Shown: in pieces, positions 42,926 through 52,169 of the stretch
Numbering within the stretch: position 1 is the stretch's first letter
Layout of the letters: every line of letters starts with the position of its first letter
NCBI RefSeq assembly: GCF_035117555.1
Contig: NZ_JAYKPK010000002.1
Location: 310,001 to 374,000 of the forward strand
Source: Yoonia sp035117555
Lineage (GTDB): Bacteria; Pseudomonadota; Alphaproteobacteria; Rhodobacterales; Rhodobacteraceae
Length of the DNA: 64,000 nt
Reading direction: 5' to 3'
The notes under the pieces: generated by a model
Database searches by the model: none
What the model saw: the letters and a program-made list of their open reading frames with translations, nothing else
Told to the model about the DNA's origin: nothing
Program-made: the position numbers and the translations under genes

Positions 42926-43173
42926 GATCACTTTTCGGAAAAGTAAAAAATGACAGCCCGGACTGAATGGCGCTGATGCCATTTCGCGCTGTGATGTCCA
43001 ACTGCTGGATAAAGCGTGGGCACAGTCGCCTTGCCCATAATCGGGGCGACGCCCTCGGTCAAAAGCCACCAATCCATTGTGTCACGATAAAATCTTAGAC
43101 CGTTTGCACATGAAATTGATGTCTGAAGCTTCATGCCCCCGCCACGGCATAGCGTGGCGGGGGCAAAAGACGT
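42926..43173. other. Intergenic region after tRNA-Thr with a GC-rich hairpin
   Basis: About 250 bases between the tRNA and the 3' end of clpA. It holds a perfect 12-pair stem, GCCCCCGCCACG (43135-43146) with CGTGGCGGGGGC (43153-43164), directly behind the clpA stop. There is no T-run after it on the minus strand, so it is more likely an RNA 3'-end protector than a strong terminator. A 68-codon open frame on the minus strand (43134-42928) has no recognisable features. No integrase or direct repeat of the tRNA end was seen. Confidence 0.55.
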
Positions 43174-45495
43174 TTATTCCGCTGTCAGCAACGGTGGTTT
43201 GTTGCTGCCGGTGATGCGACCTTGTTGTGGGGCCTCGAACGTGAGGTCCAGTTCGCCGTTCTTCACGCCGACCTTGACCAGCCCGCCTTTGACCAGCTTG
43301 CCGAACAGCAATTCTTCGGCCAGCGGCTTTTTGATATGTTCCTGGATCACGCGGCCCAGCGGGCGCGCGCCCATTTTCGCATCATAGCCTTTGTCGGCCA
43401 GCCATTCGGACGCCGCTGCCGTCAGTTCGATATGAACATTACGGTCGATCAACTGCGCCTCAAGCTGAAGCACGAATTTTTCGACAACCCGCATGATCAC
43501 CTCTTTCGGCAGGGCGCCAAAGCTGATGATCGCATCCAGACGGTTACGGAATTCCGGCGTGAAGATCCGCTCAATCGCCGCTGTATCTTCACCCGTGCGC
43601 GAGTCCCGGCCAAAGCCAAGCGCGTTCTTCGACATTTCCGAAGCACCGGCGTTGGAGGTCATGATCAGGATCACATTGCGGAAATCCGTGGTCCGGCCAT
43701 TGTGATCGGTCAGTTTGCCGTGATCCATCACCTGCAACAGGATGTTATAGACATCCGGATGCGCCTTTTCCATTTCATCGAGCAACAACACGCAGTGCGG
43801 GTTCTGATCGACACCATCGGTCAGCATGCCGCCCTGATCAAACCCGACATAGCCCGGAGGCGCGCCGATCAGCCGTGAAACGGCATGCTTTTCCATATAT
43901 TCGGACATATCGAACCGCAGCAGTTCAACACCCAGCGAATCCGCCAGTTGCTTTGCCACTTCGGTTTTGCCGACACCGGTTGGCCCGGCAAACAGGTAAT
44001 TGCCGATCGGCTTTTCCGGTTCACGCAGACCAGCGCGCGCCAGTTTGATCGCCGAGGCCAGCGCCGTAATCGCCTGATCCTGCCCGAAAACCACGCGTTT
44101 GAGCGTTTTTTCCAGATCTTTCAGCACTTCGGCATCGTCCTTGGACACGTTCTTCGGCGGGATGCGGGCGATTTTGGCGACCACAGCCTCAATTTCCTTG
44201 GTGCCGATGGTTTTGCGGCGTTTGCTTTCGGCGACCAGATGCTGGGCGGCACCGGCCTCGTCAATCACGTCAATCGCCTTGTCAGGCAATTTGCGGTCGT
44301 TGATATAACGCGCCGACAGTTCCACTGCAGTCTTGATCGCCTCTGCAGTGTATTTGATGTTGTGGTGTTCTTCAAAATACGGCTTCAGCCCTTGCAGTAT
44401 CTTGATCGAATCCGGCACGGAAGGTTCATTTACGTCGATTTTCTGGAACCGCCGCGACAGCGCGCGGTCCTTTTCGAAATGCTGACGGAATTCCTTGTAA
44501 GTCGTGGACCCCATGCAGCGCAGCTTGCCGCCCTGCAGTGCAGGTTTCAGCAGGTTCGACGCGTCCATCGCACCGCCAGATGTGGCACCGGCGCCGATGA
44601 CCGTGTGGATTTCATCAATGAACAACACGGCATCCTTGTGGTTTTCCATCTCGGTCATCACGGCTTTCAGCCGTTCTTCGAAATCGCCACGATAGCGGGT
44701 GCCAGCCAGCAATGCGCCCATGTCCAGCGAATAGATCGTCGCACCGGCCAGCACCTCTGGCACCTCTTTGTTGACGATCTTATAGGCCAGACCTTCGGCA
44801 ATGGCGGTCTTACCCACGCCCGGATCACCCACCAGCAGCGGGTTATTCTTGCGGCGGCGGCACAGGACTTGGATGCAGCGTTCGACCTCATGCGCGCGAC
44901 CGATCAGGGGATCGACATCGCCCTTTTTCGATTTTGCGTTCAGATCGACGCAATATTTGGCCAAGGCGCTTTCTTTTTCCGGGTCAGCGCCGGTTTTCTG
45001 TTCGGTTTCTTCCGCCGCAGCACCGGTCACGGGGCGCGTTTCACCAAAGGCGGGGTCTTTCGCCACGCCATGGGCGATGAAATTCACCGCATCATAACGG
45101 GTCATATCCTGCTCTTGCAGGAAATAGGCGGCATTGCTTTCGCGTTCGGCAAAGATCGCGACCAGCACATTGGCACCGGTCACTTCGGACCGGCCGGAAG
45201 ATTGCACATGGATCGCGGCGCGCTGGATCACCCGCTGGAAGGCCGCCGTTGGCACCGCTTCGGAGCCTTCGACATCGGTCACAAGGGTGGACAGGTCATC
45301 GTCGATGAAATCTTCCAGATCCTTGCGCAGATCGTCCAGATCAACCGAACAGGCGCGCATGACGCGCGCGGCATCGGGTTCATCAATCAGGGCCAGCAAA
45401 AGATGTTCCAATGTGGCCAGTTCATGCTTGCGTTCATTGGCCAGCGCCAAGGCGCCGTGAATGGACTGCTCGAGTGTCGTTGAAAATGATGGCAC
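43174..45495 (-). CDS. clpA: ATP-dependent Clp protease ATP-binding subunit ClpA
   Basis: AAA+ unfoldase for ClpP, 773 residues. The N-domain (1-~145) binds ClpS. The first ATPase has GDPGVGKTAIAEGL (~218) and the second has GPTGVGKTEVAKQL (~500). The ClpP-docking loop appears as LGFGRD (~624), an LGF variant of IGL/IGF, just before IFTPEFRNRLDAII. The adaptor gene clpS, often directly upstream, is not in the 180-base gap before it. The gene stands alone on this strand. Confidence 0.96.
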   Translation of the reverse strand: MPSFSTTLEQSIHGALALANERKHELATLEHLLLALIDEPDAARVMRACSVDLDDLRKDLEDFIDDDLSTLVTDVEGSEAVPTAAFQRVIQRAAIHVQSSGRSEVTGANVLVAIFAERESNAAYFLQEQDMTRYDAVNFIAHGVAKDPAFGETRPVTGAAAEETEQKTGADPEKESALAKYCVDLNAKSKKGDVDPLIGRAHEVERCIQVLCRRRKNNPLLVGDPGVGKTAIAEGLAYKIVNKEVPEVLAGATIYSLDMGALLAGTRYRGDFEERLKAVMTEMENHKDAVLFIDEIHTVIGAGATSGGAMDASNLLKPALQGGKLRCMGSTTYKEFRQHFEKDRALSRRFQKIDVNEPSVPDSIKILQGLKPYFEEHHNIKYTAEAIKTAVELSARYINDRKLPDKAIDVIDEAGAAQHLVAESKRRKTIGTKEIEAVVAKIARIPPKNVSKDDAEVLKDLEKTLKRVVFGQDQAITALASAIKLARAGLREPEKPIGNYLFAGPTGVGKTEVAKQLADSLGVELLRFDMSEYMEKHAVSRLIGAPPGYVGFDQGGMLTDGVDQNPHCVLLLDEMEKAHPDVYNILLQVMDHGKLTDHNGRTTDFRNVILIMTSNAGASEMSKNALGFGRDSRTGEDTAAIERIFTPEFRNRLDAIISFGALPKEVIMRVVEKFVLQLEAQLIDRNVHIELTAAASEWLADKGYDAKMGARPLGRVIQEHIKKPLAEELLFGKLVKGGLVKVGVKNGELDLTFEAPQQGRITGSNKPPLLTAE

Positions 45496-45675
45496 GTCTG
45501 TGCTCCTTCACATCGGGGGTCGGCCAGCGTTTCAAGCTGATCCCACCGTGGCCTCTATCTCTTAAAGTTTGGTTTTCTTTTCCAACCTTCAAGGACTTTT
45601 TTGGTTTTGGTCTTCACAAATGATGTGAAGATCGAAATATCGCCTGCTTCTTGTCAAAGCGCTGCAAGTTCGTGA

Positions 45676-46452
45676 TTAAAAGTTGTCTTTGCTTGCGCGG
45701 ATCTGCGCAAACACCTGTTCGTCGGGCGCCTGCTGCATGTCCATATGCGCCTTGAGGCCCGCATCATCGGCACGCAGAAAGGGGTTGGTTTGCCGTTCTT
45801 CATCAAGACCGGATGGCACTGTCGGTTTCCCCGCCGCACGTGCCGCGTCAATTGCCCTGACACGTAACTTAAGCGCTGCATTCTCCGGGTCAAGGGAGGT
45901 GGCGAAACGCGCGTTCGATTCTGTGTATTCGTGACCGGAACAGATCAATGTGTCACCCGGCAGGGCGCGCAGTTTCAGCAGGCTTTGCCACATCTGCGTG
46001 GGCGTGCCTTCAAACAACCGACCGCAACCCAAAGCCATCAGGCTGTCGCCGGTAAAGGCCAGCCCCGCATCGGGCATGTGAAAGGCGATATGGCCGATGG
46101 TATGCCCCGATACGTCGATGACATGCGTCGTTTGCCCGCAGATATGCAGCAGATCGCCTTCGGACACGGCCAGATCCAAGGGCGGCAGGCGGTGTTCATC
46201 CGCCTTGGCGCCGATCACCCTCGCCGCGCCGCGCAGGGTTGCCAGACCGCCGACATGGTCATCATGATGGTGTGTGATCAGGATATCACTCAGCCGCCAG
46301 TTCCGCCGTGCCAGTTCCGCCGCGATGGGTGACGCTTCGGGCGCGTCGATCAACGCGGTGTCGCCAGTGGCATGGTTATGCACCAGAAAGGCATAATTGT
46401 CGCGCAAACAGGGCACAGTGACCAGTTCGACAGGGGATGATGTGTTTGTCAT
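45676..46452 (-). CDS. gloB: Hydroxyacylglutathione hydrolase (glyoxalase II)
   Basis: Metallo-beta-lactamase fold enzyme of 258 residues that hydrolyses S-lactoylglutathione. The metal motif THHHDDHVGG (~61) is intact, with VIDVSGHTIGHIAFH (~110), FTGDSLMALGCGRLFEGT (~130) and ICSGHEYTESNARFA (~168). ATG 46452 gives the family-typical start; the open frame extends further upstream. It is divergent from a methyltransferase gene, with 61 bases between. Confidence 0.95.
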   Translation of the reverse strand: MTNTSSPVELVTVPCLRDNYAFLVHNHATGDTALIDAPEASPIAAELARRNWRLSDILITHHHDDHVGGLATLRGAARVIGAKADEHRLPPLDLAVSEGDLLHICGQTTHVIDVSGHTIGHIAFHMPDAGLAFTGDSLMALGCGRLFEGTPTQMWQSLLKLRALPGDTLICSGHEYTESNARFATSLDPENAALKLRVRAIDAARAAGKPTVPSGLDEERQTNPFLRADDAGLKAHMDMQQAPDEQVFAQIRASKDNF

Positions 46453-46513
46453 GGCAATGCTGCCTTTCCTTGATATGGTTTGCAAAGTCTCGTCCAAGGA
46501 GGACTGAACCGCA

Positions 46514-47278
46514 ATGCACCTTGATGTGCTGGACCTGCGAAATTTCTACTACCGCAGCACGCTGGGTCGCGCCGCGCAAAAGGTGATCCGCGACGAACTG
46601 ACTTTGCTTTGGCCAGAGGCAAAGGGGCAAAACGTCGCCGGTTTCGGTTTTGCCGTGCCCTTGCTGCGCCCCTATCTGAAAGACGCGCGCCGGGTGATTG
46701 GCCTGATGCCCGGCCCGCAAGGTGTGATGCCATGGCCGCCAGAGGGGCGCAATGTCAGTGTGCTGTGCGAAGACACGCTTTGGCCTCTGGAAACCGGGCA
46801 TCTGGACAAACTGGTGGTGATGCATGGGCTGGAAACCTCGGAACATCCTACCGCACTATTGGATGAAATCTGGCGCGTGCTTGGCCCCGGCGGGCGGGCG
46901 GTGTTTGTGGTGCCTAATCGTGCTGGCCTCTGGTCGCGGACCGACAGCACGCCTTTTGGCTATGGTCGGCCCTATTCGCTGTCGCAGCTTGACGCGCAAT
47001 TGCGCAAACATCGCTTTGTCACTGAACGCACGCTGTCCACCTTGTTCCAGCCGCCTTTGCGCAACCGTTTCTGGCGCAAATCCGCGGGCATGTTTGAACG
47101 GATCGGTCATAAGATCCCGGTGGTGGCCGCAGGCGGTGTGTTAATGGTGGAAGTGACCAAACAATCCGCAGCACCGACCCGTCCGGGCTTGAAAGAGGCA
47201 GTGCGCCGTCCGCTGAAAGCGCTCGAAGGCATCGCCAAACCGGTGCCGCAACCCGATACGGCGCGTCAAGCCACCTAG
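46514..47278 (+). CDS. Class I SAM-dependent methyltransferase, substrate unknown
   Basis: 254 residues, Methyltransf_11-like. The SAM region is degenerate (NVAGFGFAVPLLRPYL ~41 stands for the usual GxGxG loop). Later motifs are VVMHGLETSEHPTALLDEIW (~101) and LGPGGRAVFVVPNR (~126). An AGGAGG ribosome site lies eleven bases before ATG 46514. Divergent pairing with gloB is common in Rhodobacterales. The substrate cannot be told; a role in glyoxal detoxification is not implied by sequence. Confidence 0.8.
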   Translation: MHLDVLDLRNFYYRSTLGRAAQKVIRDELTLLWPEAKGQNVAGFGFAVPLLRPYLKDARRVIGLMPGPQGVMPWPPEGRNVSVLCEDTLWPLETGHLDKLVVMHGLETSEHPTALLDEIWRVLGPGGRAVFVVPNRAGLWSRTDSTPFGYGRPYSLSQLDAQLRKHRFVTERTLSTLFQPPLRNRFWRKSAGMFERIGHKIPVVAAGGVLMVEVTKQSAAPTRPGLKEAVRRPLKALEGIAKPVPQPDTARQAT

Positions 47279-47310
47279 CCAGCGCCCCGCAAAATGCCTA
47301 AGCCATCTGG

Positions 47311-48414
47311 ATGACACAGACATTTGAAATTTTCCTGACCGGGACCCCGGGTTTTGAGGCTGCCTTGCTGGCCGAGGCGCAGGCGAACGGCTTTACTGGT
47401 GCGGGCATGACCCAAGGCGGCGTGACCCTGACGGGCGGCTGGCCTGACGTCTGGCGCGCCAATCTGGTCTTGCGGGGTGCGACCCGCGTGCTGGTGCGGA
47501 TCGGCAGCTTCATGGCGTTCCATCTGGCACAATTGGACAAGCGCGCGCATAAATTCCCGTGGAGCGAGATTTTGCGCCCCGATGTCCCGCTGCGCGTCGA
47601 AGTGACGACGAACCGCAAATCCAAGATATATCACGCCGGTGCAGCGACCCAACGGATCGAAACTGCACTCAAGGCCAATGGCTATCAGATCAGCGCCGAG
47701 GCGGAACTGGTCCTGAAACTGCGCATCGACGACAACCGCGTGACGATCAGTATCGATACATCTGGCGAAAGCCTGCACAAACGCGGCCATAAACAAGGCG
47801 TCGGCAAAGCGCCGATGCGCGAAACGCTGGCCTCCCTGTTTCTGCGCGACTGCGGCTATCAGGGCACGGAACCCGTGCTGGACCCGATGTGCGGATCGGG
47901 TACTTTTGTGATCGAGGCCGCCGAGATTGCCGCAGGGCTTCACCCCGGTCGCAGCCGCAGCTTTGCCTTTGAACGGCTCGCCAGTTTCGATCCTGCGGCT
48001 TGGGACGCGATGCGTCATCATAAAGCCCAACCCACCGACCTGCATTTTTACGGCAGCGACCGTGATGCTGGCGCGATCCGCATGAGCCGCGATAATGCGG
48101 ATCGCGCCGGTGTGACGGACCTGACGACGTTCGACACCTTGCCCGTCGATGCGCTGACCCGGCCTGATGGCCCGCCCGGTCTGGTGATCTGCAACCCGCC
48201 CTATGGTGACCGGATCGGCAATCCAAAACTGTTGTTCGGGCTCTATGCGTCTTTGGGCGAGACCCTGAAAGCCCAGTTCGCAGGCTGGCGCGTCGGCATC
48301 GTCACAAGTGACGCAGCCCTTGCCAATGCAACCAAGTTGCCATTCAAACCCAAAGGCGCGCCGGTGCCACATGGCGGGCTGAAAGTCTGGCTGTTCCAGA
48401 CCGGCAAGTTGTAA
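47311..48414 (+). CDS. THUMP-domain 23S rRNA-type guanine N2-methyltransferase (RlmL N-half-like)
   Basis: 367 residues. An N-terminal THUMP domain (~1-150; FLTGTPGFEAALLAEA ~8, VEVTTNRKSKIYHAGA ~91) and a Rossmann methyltransferase domain with LDPMCGSGTFVIEAAEIAAG (~190), YGSDRDAGAI (~247) and the catalytic VICNPPYGDRIGN (~290). This matches the m2G-forming half of RlmL (m2G2445 in E. coli); the second, RlmK, half is absent, as is common outside gammaproteobacteria. Confidence 0.9.
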   Translation: MTQTFEIFLTGTPGFEAALLAEAQANGFTGAGMTQGGVTLTGGWPDVWRANLVLRGATRVLVRIGSFMAFHLAQLDKRAHKFPWSEILRPDVPLRVEVTTNRKSKIYHAGAATQRIETALKANGYQISAEAELVLKLRIDDNRVTISIDTSGESLHKRGHKQGVGKAPMRETLASLFLRDCGYQGTEPVLDPMCGSGTFVIEAAEIAAGLHPGRSRSFAFERLASFDPAAWDAMRHHKAQPTDLHFYGSDRDAGAIRMSRDNADRAGVTDLTTFDTLPVDALTRPDGPPGLVICNPPYGDRIGNPKLLFGLYASLGETLKAQFAGWRVGIVTSDAALANATKLPFKPKGAPVPHGGLKVWLFQTGKL

Positions 48415-48439
48415 CATTTGGTCCCATAGGAGCATGCCG

Positions 48440-48880
48440 ATGCAAGTCACAATCCGCCCGCTGCGCGCCACAGACAAGGCCGAATGGTCGGAACTCTGGC
48501 GCGCCTATCTCGCCTTCTACGAAACGGACCTGTCGGATCAGATCTACGACACCACCTTCGCCCGGTTGACTGACCCCGCACACAAAGCCCAATTCGCCTT
48601 TGTCGCAGAGCAGGATGGAAAGCTGACTGGCCTCGTCCATGCGATCCTGCATCCACATAACTGGCGGATCGAGGATGTCTGCTATCTGCAAGACCTGTTT
48701 GTCGCACCCGTTGCCCGTGGCACCGGAACCGGACGCGCCTTGATAGAGGCAGTATATGCCGCCGCCGATGCCAATGGCACCCCAAGCGTCTATTGGATGA
48801 CGCAGGATTTCAACGCCACGGCGCGGCAGCTATATGACCGGATCGCCAAGGTGACACCGTTCATCAAGTACCAGCGCTAG
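48440..48880 (+). CDS. GNAT family N-acetyltransferase
   Basis: 146 residues. Acetyl-CoA loop VAPVARGTGTGRALIEAVY (~92, R/Q-x-x-G-x-G/A), with EDVCYLQDLFVAP before it. The ATG at 48434 lies only one base after AGGAG, so ATG 48440 at seven bases is the better start. The acceptor is unknown. It is single, 25 bases after the rRNA methyltransferase gene. Confidence 0.9.
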   Translation: MQVTIRPLRATDKAEWSELWRAYLAFYETDLSDQIYDTTFARLTDPAHKAQFAFVAEQDGKLTGLVHAILHPHNWRIEDVCYLQDLFVAPVARGTGTGRALIEAVYAAADANGTPSVYWMTQDFNATARQLYDRIAKVTPFIKYQR

Positions 48881-48984
48881 AGCATGCCACCTCTACGGCG
48901 TTTCAATAAACCATGAAACGACTTAGTGCTTTGATATAAAACAAAATAATGCCGAGTTGCCAATTGGCAATCGCGGCCCGCTTG
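48881..48984. repeat. AT-rich intergenic stretch with palindrome, possibly a dispersed element
   Basis: CGTTTCA (48899-48905) and TGAAACG (48914-48920) form a perfect 7-base inverted repeat in an AT-rich run that contrasts with the GC-rich surroundings; GAACGA-type text continues to ~48950. Similar short AT-rich palindromes behind genes are something I recall from Roseobacter genomes, but only one copy was noticed here. It lies between the convergent acetyltransferase and P1 peptidase genes and might act as a terminator. Confidence 0.4.
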
Positions 48985-50001
48985 TCACGGCGCGCGATAG
49001 GTCGGCAGAATATCCCCGTTCGCCGGTGTCGCCTCATAGACCGCACGCGCAATTGCGCGGCTCAGGCAGACAGCGGCAGCGGCGTTGATGTCGCGCAGGA
49101 TTTGCGGAGTGGGCGCATGGCCTGTCCCCGTCGCAACGCCAAACACCAGATCGCCATCCAGCGGTGTATGTGACGGCACAATCGCGCGGGCCATGCCGTC
49201 ATGCGCAGTGACGGCCAGACGGTGGCATTGCACCTTGGTCAGCGCTGCATCTGTCGCAACAATCGCGATGGTTGTGTTGGCCCCATCTGTCGCCTGCATC
49301 TGCATCGCCTGTTCCTTACGGCTAGGCTCCGGGCTGACCAGCCTGCCGCGTGGGTCAGGCCCTGCGCCGCCGAATTCGCCGTCGATCTCGAACGGGGCGG
49401 CCCAGAAATGCCGGTCGCCCGGTGTCGTGACGCTGCCCAAAGCATTGACCACAACCAGCGCGCCTACGGTGGTGCCATCCGGCAGCACCAAGGAGGCCGA
49501 CCCAAGCCCGCCCTTTTGCATCGCCGCAAGCGCACCGGTGCCTGCACCTGCCGTGCCGAGCACGAAATCAGAGGTCGCTGCCTCTAGCGCCGCACGGCCC
49601 AAGGCGCGATAAGGATTATCGTCCCAATCCTTGGCCCCACCATTGATCAGATCAAAGATGATCGCCCCCGGCACGATCGGTATCCGCATCGGCCCTACGG
49701 CAAAACCGCGCCCCTGCGCGCGCAACCCGTCCATCACGCCGGAACAGGCATCCAGCCCGAACGCCGACCCGCCAGACAAAGCCAAAGCATCGACTTGCTG
49801 CACGGTCTTGTCGGGCGCGAGCAGATCCGTCTCTTTCGTCCCAGGTGCGCCGCCCATGACATGGACGCTGGCGGTAAAGGGGGCGTCGGCGACCAACACC
49901 GTGGTTCCGGTCTTGATGTGGTCGTCCTGCGCATTGCCAACGCGCAGCCCCGCGATATCGGTGATCAGATTGCGGGGACCCGGCTTAAATGCAGCGGCCA
50001 C
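48985..50001 (-). CDS. P1 family peptidase (DmpA-like aminopeptidase/beta-aminopeptidase)
   Basis: 338 residues, Ntn-hydrolase-like self-cleaving family that includes DmpA (L-aminopeptidase/D-esterase) and BapA (beta-aminopeptidase). Typical blocks are LITDIAGLRVGNAQD (~12), LSGGSAFGLDA (~85), GLGSASLVLPDG (~180, with the Gly-Ser cleavage site candidate) and GALVVVNALGS (~194). GTG 50001 is chosen because GGAGGT lies five bases upstream, inside the SDR gene, which it overlaps by 17 bases. There is no signal peptide, so it acts on substrate after import. It is last in the operon. Confidence 0.85.
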   Translation of the reverse strand: MAAAFKPGPRNLITDIAGLRVGNAQDDHIKTGTTVLVADAPFTASVHVMGGAPGTKETDLLAPDKTVQQVDALALSGGSAFGLDACSGVMDGLRAQGRGFAVGPMRIPIVPGAIIFDLINGGAKDWDDNPYRALGRAALEAATSDFVLGTAGAGTGALAAMQKGGLGSASLVLPDGTTVGALVVVNALGSVTTPGDRHFWAAPFEIDGEFGGAGPDPRGRLVSPEPSRKEQAMQMQATDGANTTIAIVATDAALTKVQCHRLAVTAHDGMARAIVPSHTPLDGDLVFGVATGTGHAPTPQILRDINAAAAVCLSRAIARAVYEATPANGDILPTYRAP

Positions 50002-50722
50002 CGTCCACCTCCATCGCGACACCGGTGATCATGCTGGCCTCATCTGAACACAGAAAACAGGCGGCATTGCCCATATCCTCTGGCGTGGAAAACCGGCCCA
50101 AGGGGATCGAGCCGAGAAACTTCGCCCGCACTTCCGGCGTATCCTCGCCCATGAAGGACTTGAGCAAAGGCGTCTCCCCCGCCACCGGATTGATTGCATT
50201 GACCCTGATGCCATGCGGCGCCAGTTCCACCGCCATGGTCTTGGTTGCCGTGATCATCCAGCCTTTCGAGGCGTTGTACCAATTCAGCCGCGGCCTTGGT
50301 GATACCCCAGCGGTCGAGGCGACGTTCAGCACCACCCCGGCCTGACGCGCCTTGAAATGCGGCACAAAGGCGCGGGCGGTCAGATAGACCGATTTCATAT
50401 TCACCCGGAACACGCGGTCGAAATCATCTTCGCTGACATCTTCCAGCCCGCAGGGCAGGTGGGTGATGCCTGCGTTATTGACGAGAATGTCCAGTGGCCC
50501 GGCGGACAGGATCATTTCTGCCATATCCGTGACCGATGCCCCGTCGCCGACATCGCAAATGACACCAACCCCGCCGATCTCTGCCGCGATCAGTTGCGCG
50601 GCTTCTCCATTGATATCAGCGCAGAACACCCGCGCACCTTCGGCTGCGAATTTGCGCGCGATCCCTGCGCCAAAGCCGGACCCGGCCCCTGTCACCAATG
50701 CTGTCTTGCCTTGCAGTCTCAT
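49985..50722 (-). CDS. Short-chain dehydrogenase/reductase
   Basis: 245 residues. Cofactor loop VTGAGSGFGAGIA (~9; Asp at the end of strand 2, FCADING, favours NAD), NNAG (~84), and catalytic Ser, Tyr and Lys in VASTAGV (~132) and YNASKG (~147). The MRLQGKTALVTG start at 50722 is typical; ATG 50734 would overlap the aldehyde dehydrogenase. It probably oxidises an alcohol released in the same pathway. Its 3' end carries the ribosome site of the P1 peptidase. Confidence 0.88.
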   Translation of the reverse strand: MRLQGKTALVTGAGSGFGAGIARKFAAEGARVFCADINGEAAQLIAAEIGGVGVICDVGDGASVTDMAEMILSAGPLDILVNNAGITHLPCGLEDVSEDDFDRVFRVNMKSVYLTARAFVPHFKARQAGVVLNVASTAGVSPRPRLNWYNASKGWMITATKTMAVELAPHGIRVNAINPVAGETPLLKSFMGEDTPEVRAKFLGSIPLGRFSTPEDMGNAACFLCSDEASMITGVAMEVDGGRCI

Positions 50723-50726
50723 CCCA

Positions 50727-52169
50727 TCACCCATGCCATGCGGCCACGGTTTTCAGGGTTGAGAAGCTATAAAGCGCCTCAAACCCCTTTTCGCGACCGT
50801 GCCCCGATTTGCCGACACCGCCGAAGGGCAATTCGACCCCGCCGCCAGCACCGTAATTGTTGATAAACACCTGCCCCGCATGCAAGGCGCGCGCCAGCCG
50901 CATTTGCCGCGCGCCATCCCGCGTCCAGATTGCGGCGACCAGCCCATAGGCGGTGCCATTGGCGATGCGCAGCGCCTCGGCATCGTCCTCGAACGGGATC
51001 AAAACCTGCACGGGGCCAAAGATTTCATCCTGCGCCAGCACATGATCCGGTGGGACTTCTGCGAATAATGTGGGCACGACGTAATGGCCCGCAGCATCCG
51101 TGACGATCTGCCCTTGTGCCGCCACAGTCAGGTCAGCGCCTCGCGCGATGAAGCCGGTCACAATGTCCTTTTGCCGGGCCGAGATCAGCGGGCCAAGGTT
51201 CAGATCATCCAACGCCGGACCAACGCGCAGCGCGTTATAGGCTTCCACCATCCGGTCGCGCACCTGATCATAAACCCCGCGCTGCACCAGAATACGGCTC
51301 GACGCCGAACAGGTTTGCCCGGCGTTCTGTACCCCGGCATTCACCAGAAACGGCAGTGCGCGGTCCAGATCGGCATCGTCGAACACGATCTGGGGTGACT
51401 TGCCGCCCAGCTCTAGGGTCACCGGGATCACGTTTTTCGCTGTTGCGGCCTGTATTGCCTCGCCCGTCCGGACCGATCCGGTAAAGGACATATGCTGCAC
51501 GCCCGGATGGCTGGCCAGCGCCGCGCCGGCCTCGGACCCCAAGCCTGTCACGACATTCAGCGCGCCCGCTGGCAAGCCCGCTTTCTGCGCAATCGCGGCA
51601 AAGGCGAGGGCGGTCAGACAGGCATCTTCCGCCGGTTTCAGCACGCAGGCATTGCCCATGGCGAGCGCCGCCCCGACCGAGCGACCGATGATCTGCATCG
51701 GGTAATTCCATGGGATGATATGGCCGGTGACACCATGCGGTTCGCGCAGCGTGTAAACCGTGTAGCCATCCAAATAGGGGATGGTTTCCCCCATGATCTT
51801 GTCGGCGGCACCGCCGTAAAATTCCATATACCGCGCCAAGGCGACGGCATCGGCGCGCGCTTGGGTGAGGGGTTTGCCAACGTCCTGTGCCTCAACCCGG
51901 GCAAGCGTTTCGGTATGATCCAGCACAGCCTGCCCGATGCGGGCGAGGATGCGGCCACGTTCAGTCGCCGTCATCCGCCCCCAGTCACCCGCGCGGGCGA
52001 CCTGCGCCGCGGCTACAGCCGCATCGATATCCGCCGCCGTGCCGCGCGCGATCTGGGTCAGTGGCTGGCCGGTGGACGGGTCTGTCACCTCTATCGTGGC
52101 ATCGCTGCGAATCCAGTCCCCGCCGATCAGATTGCTCGCGGGCGGGATATCAAAGGGCGTCAGCGGCAT
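50727..52169 (-). CDS. NAD(P)-dependent aldehyde dehydrogenase
   Basis: 480 residues, complete ALDH: IPWNYPMQI (~152), FTGSVRTGEAI (~225), catalytic Glu in ELGGKSPQIV (~250) and Cys in NAGQTCSASSR (~284). The ATG at 52169 has GGAG seven bases upstream within the 3' end of the ATPase gene, which it overlaps by 20 bases. It oxidises an aldehyde, perhaps an amino-aldehyde derived from the imported compound; the substrate cannot be told from sequence. Confidence 0.92.
   Translation of the reverse strand: MPLTPFDIPPASNLIGGDWIRSDATIEVTDPSTGQPLTQIARGTAADIDAAVAAAQVARAGDWGRMTATERGRILARIGQAVLDHTETLARVEAQDVGKPLTQARADAVALARYMEFYGGAADKIMGETIPYLDGYTVYTLREPHGVTGHIIPWNYPMQIIGRSVGAALAMGNACVLKPAEDACLTALAFAAIAQKAGLPAGALNVVTGLGSEAGAALASHPGVQHMSFTGSVRTGEAIQAATAKNVIPVTLELGGKSPQIVFDDADLDRALPFLVNAGVQNAGQTCSASSRILVQRGVYDQVRDRMVEAYNALRVGPALDDLNLGPLISARQKDIVTGFIARGADLTVAAQGQIVTDAAGHYVVPTLFAEVPPDHVLAQDEIFGPVQVLIPFEDDAEALRIANGTAYGLVAAIWTRDGARQMRLARALHAGQVFINNYGAGGGVELPFGGVGKSGHGREKGFEALYSFSTLKTVAAWHG

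Noticed and set aside
42928..43134. 68-codon open frame on the minus strand behind clpA
   Set aside because: It begins next to the GC-rich hairpin, lacks a ribosome site and shows no motif; probably chance.
42850..43134. Integration site at the tRNA-Thr 3' end
   Set aside because: No integrase gene and no direct repeat of the tRNA end was seen nearby.
43885..45483. Long open frame opposite clpA
   Set aside because: Antisense shadow of clpA with no recognisable domain or ribosome site.
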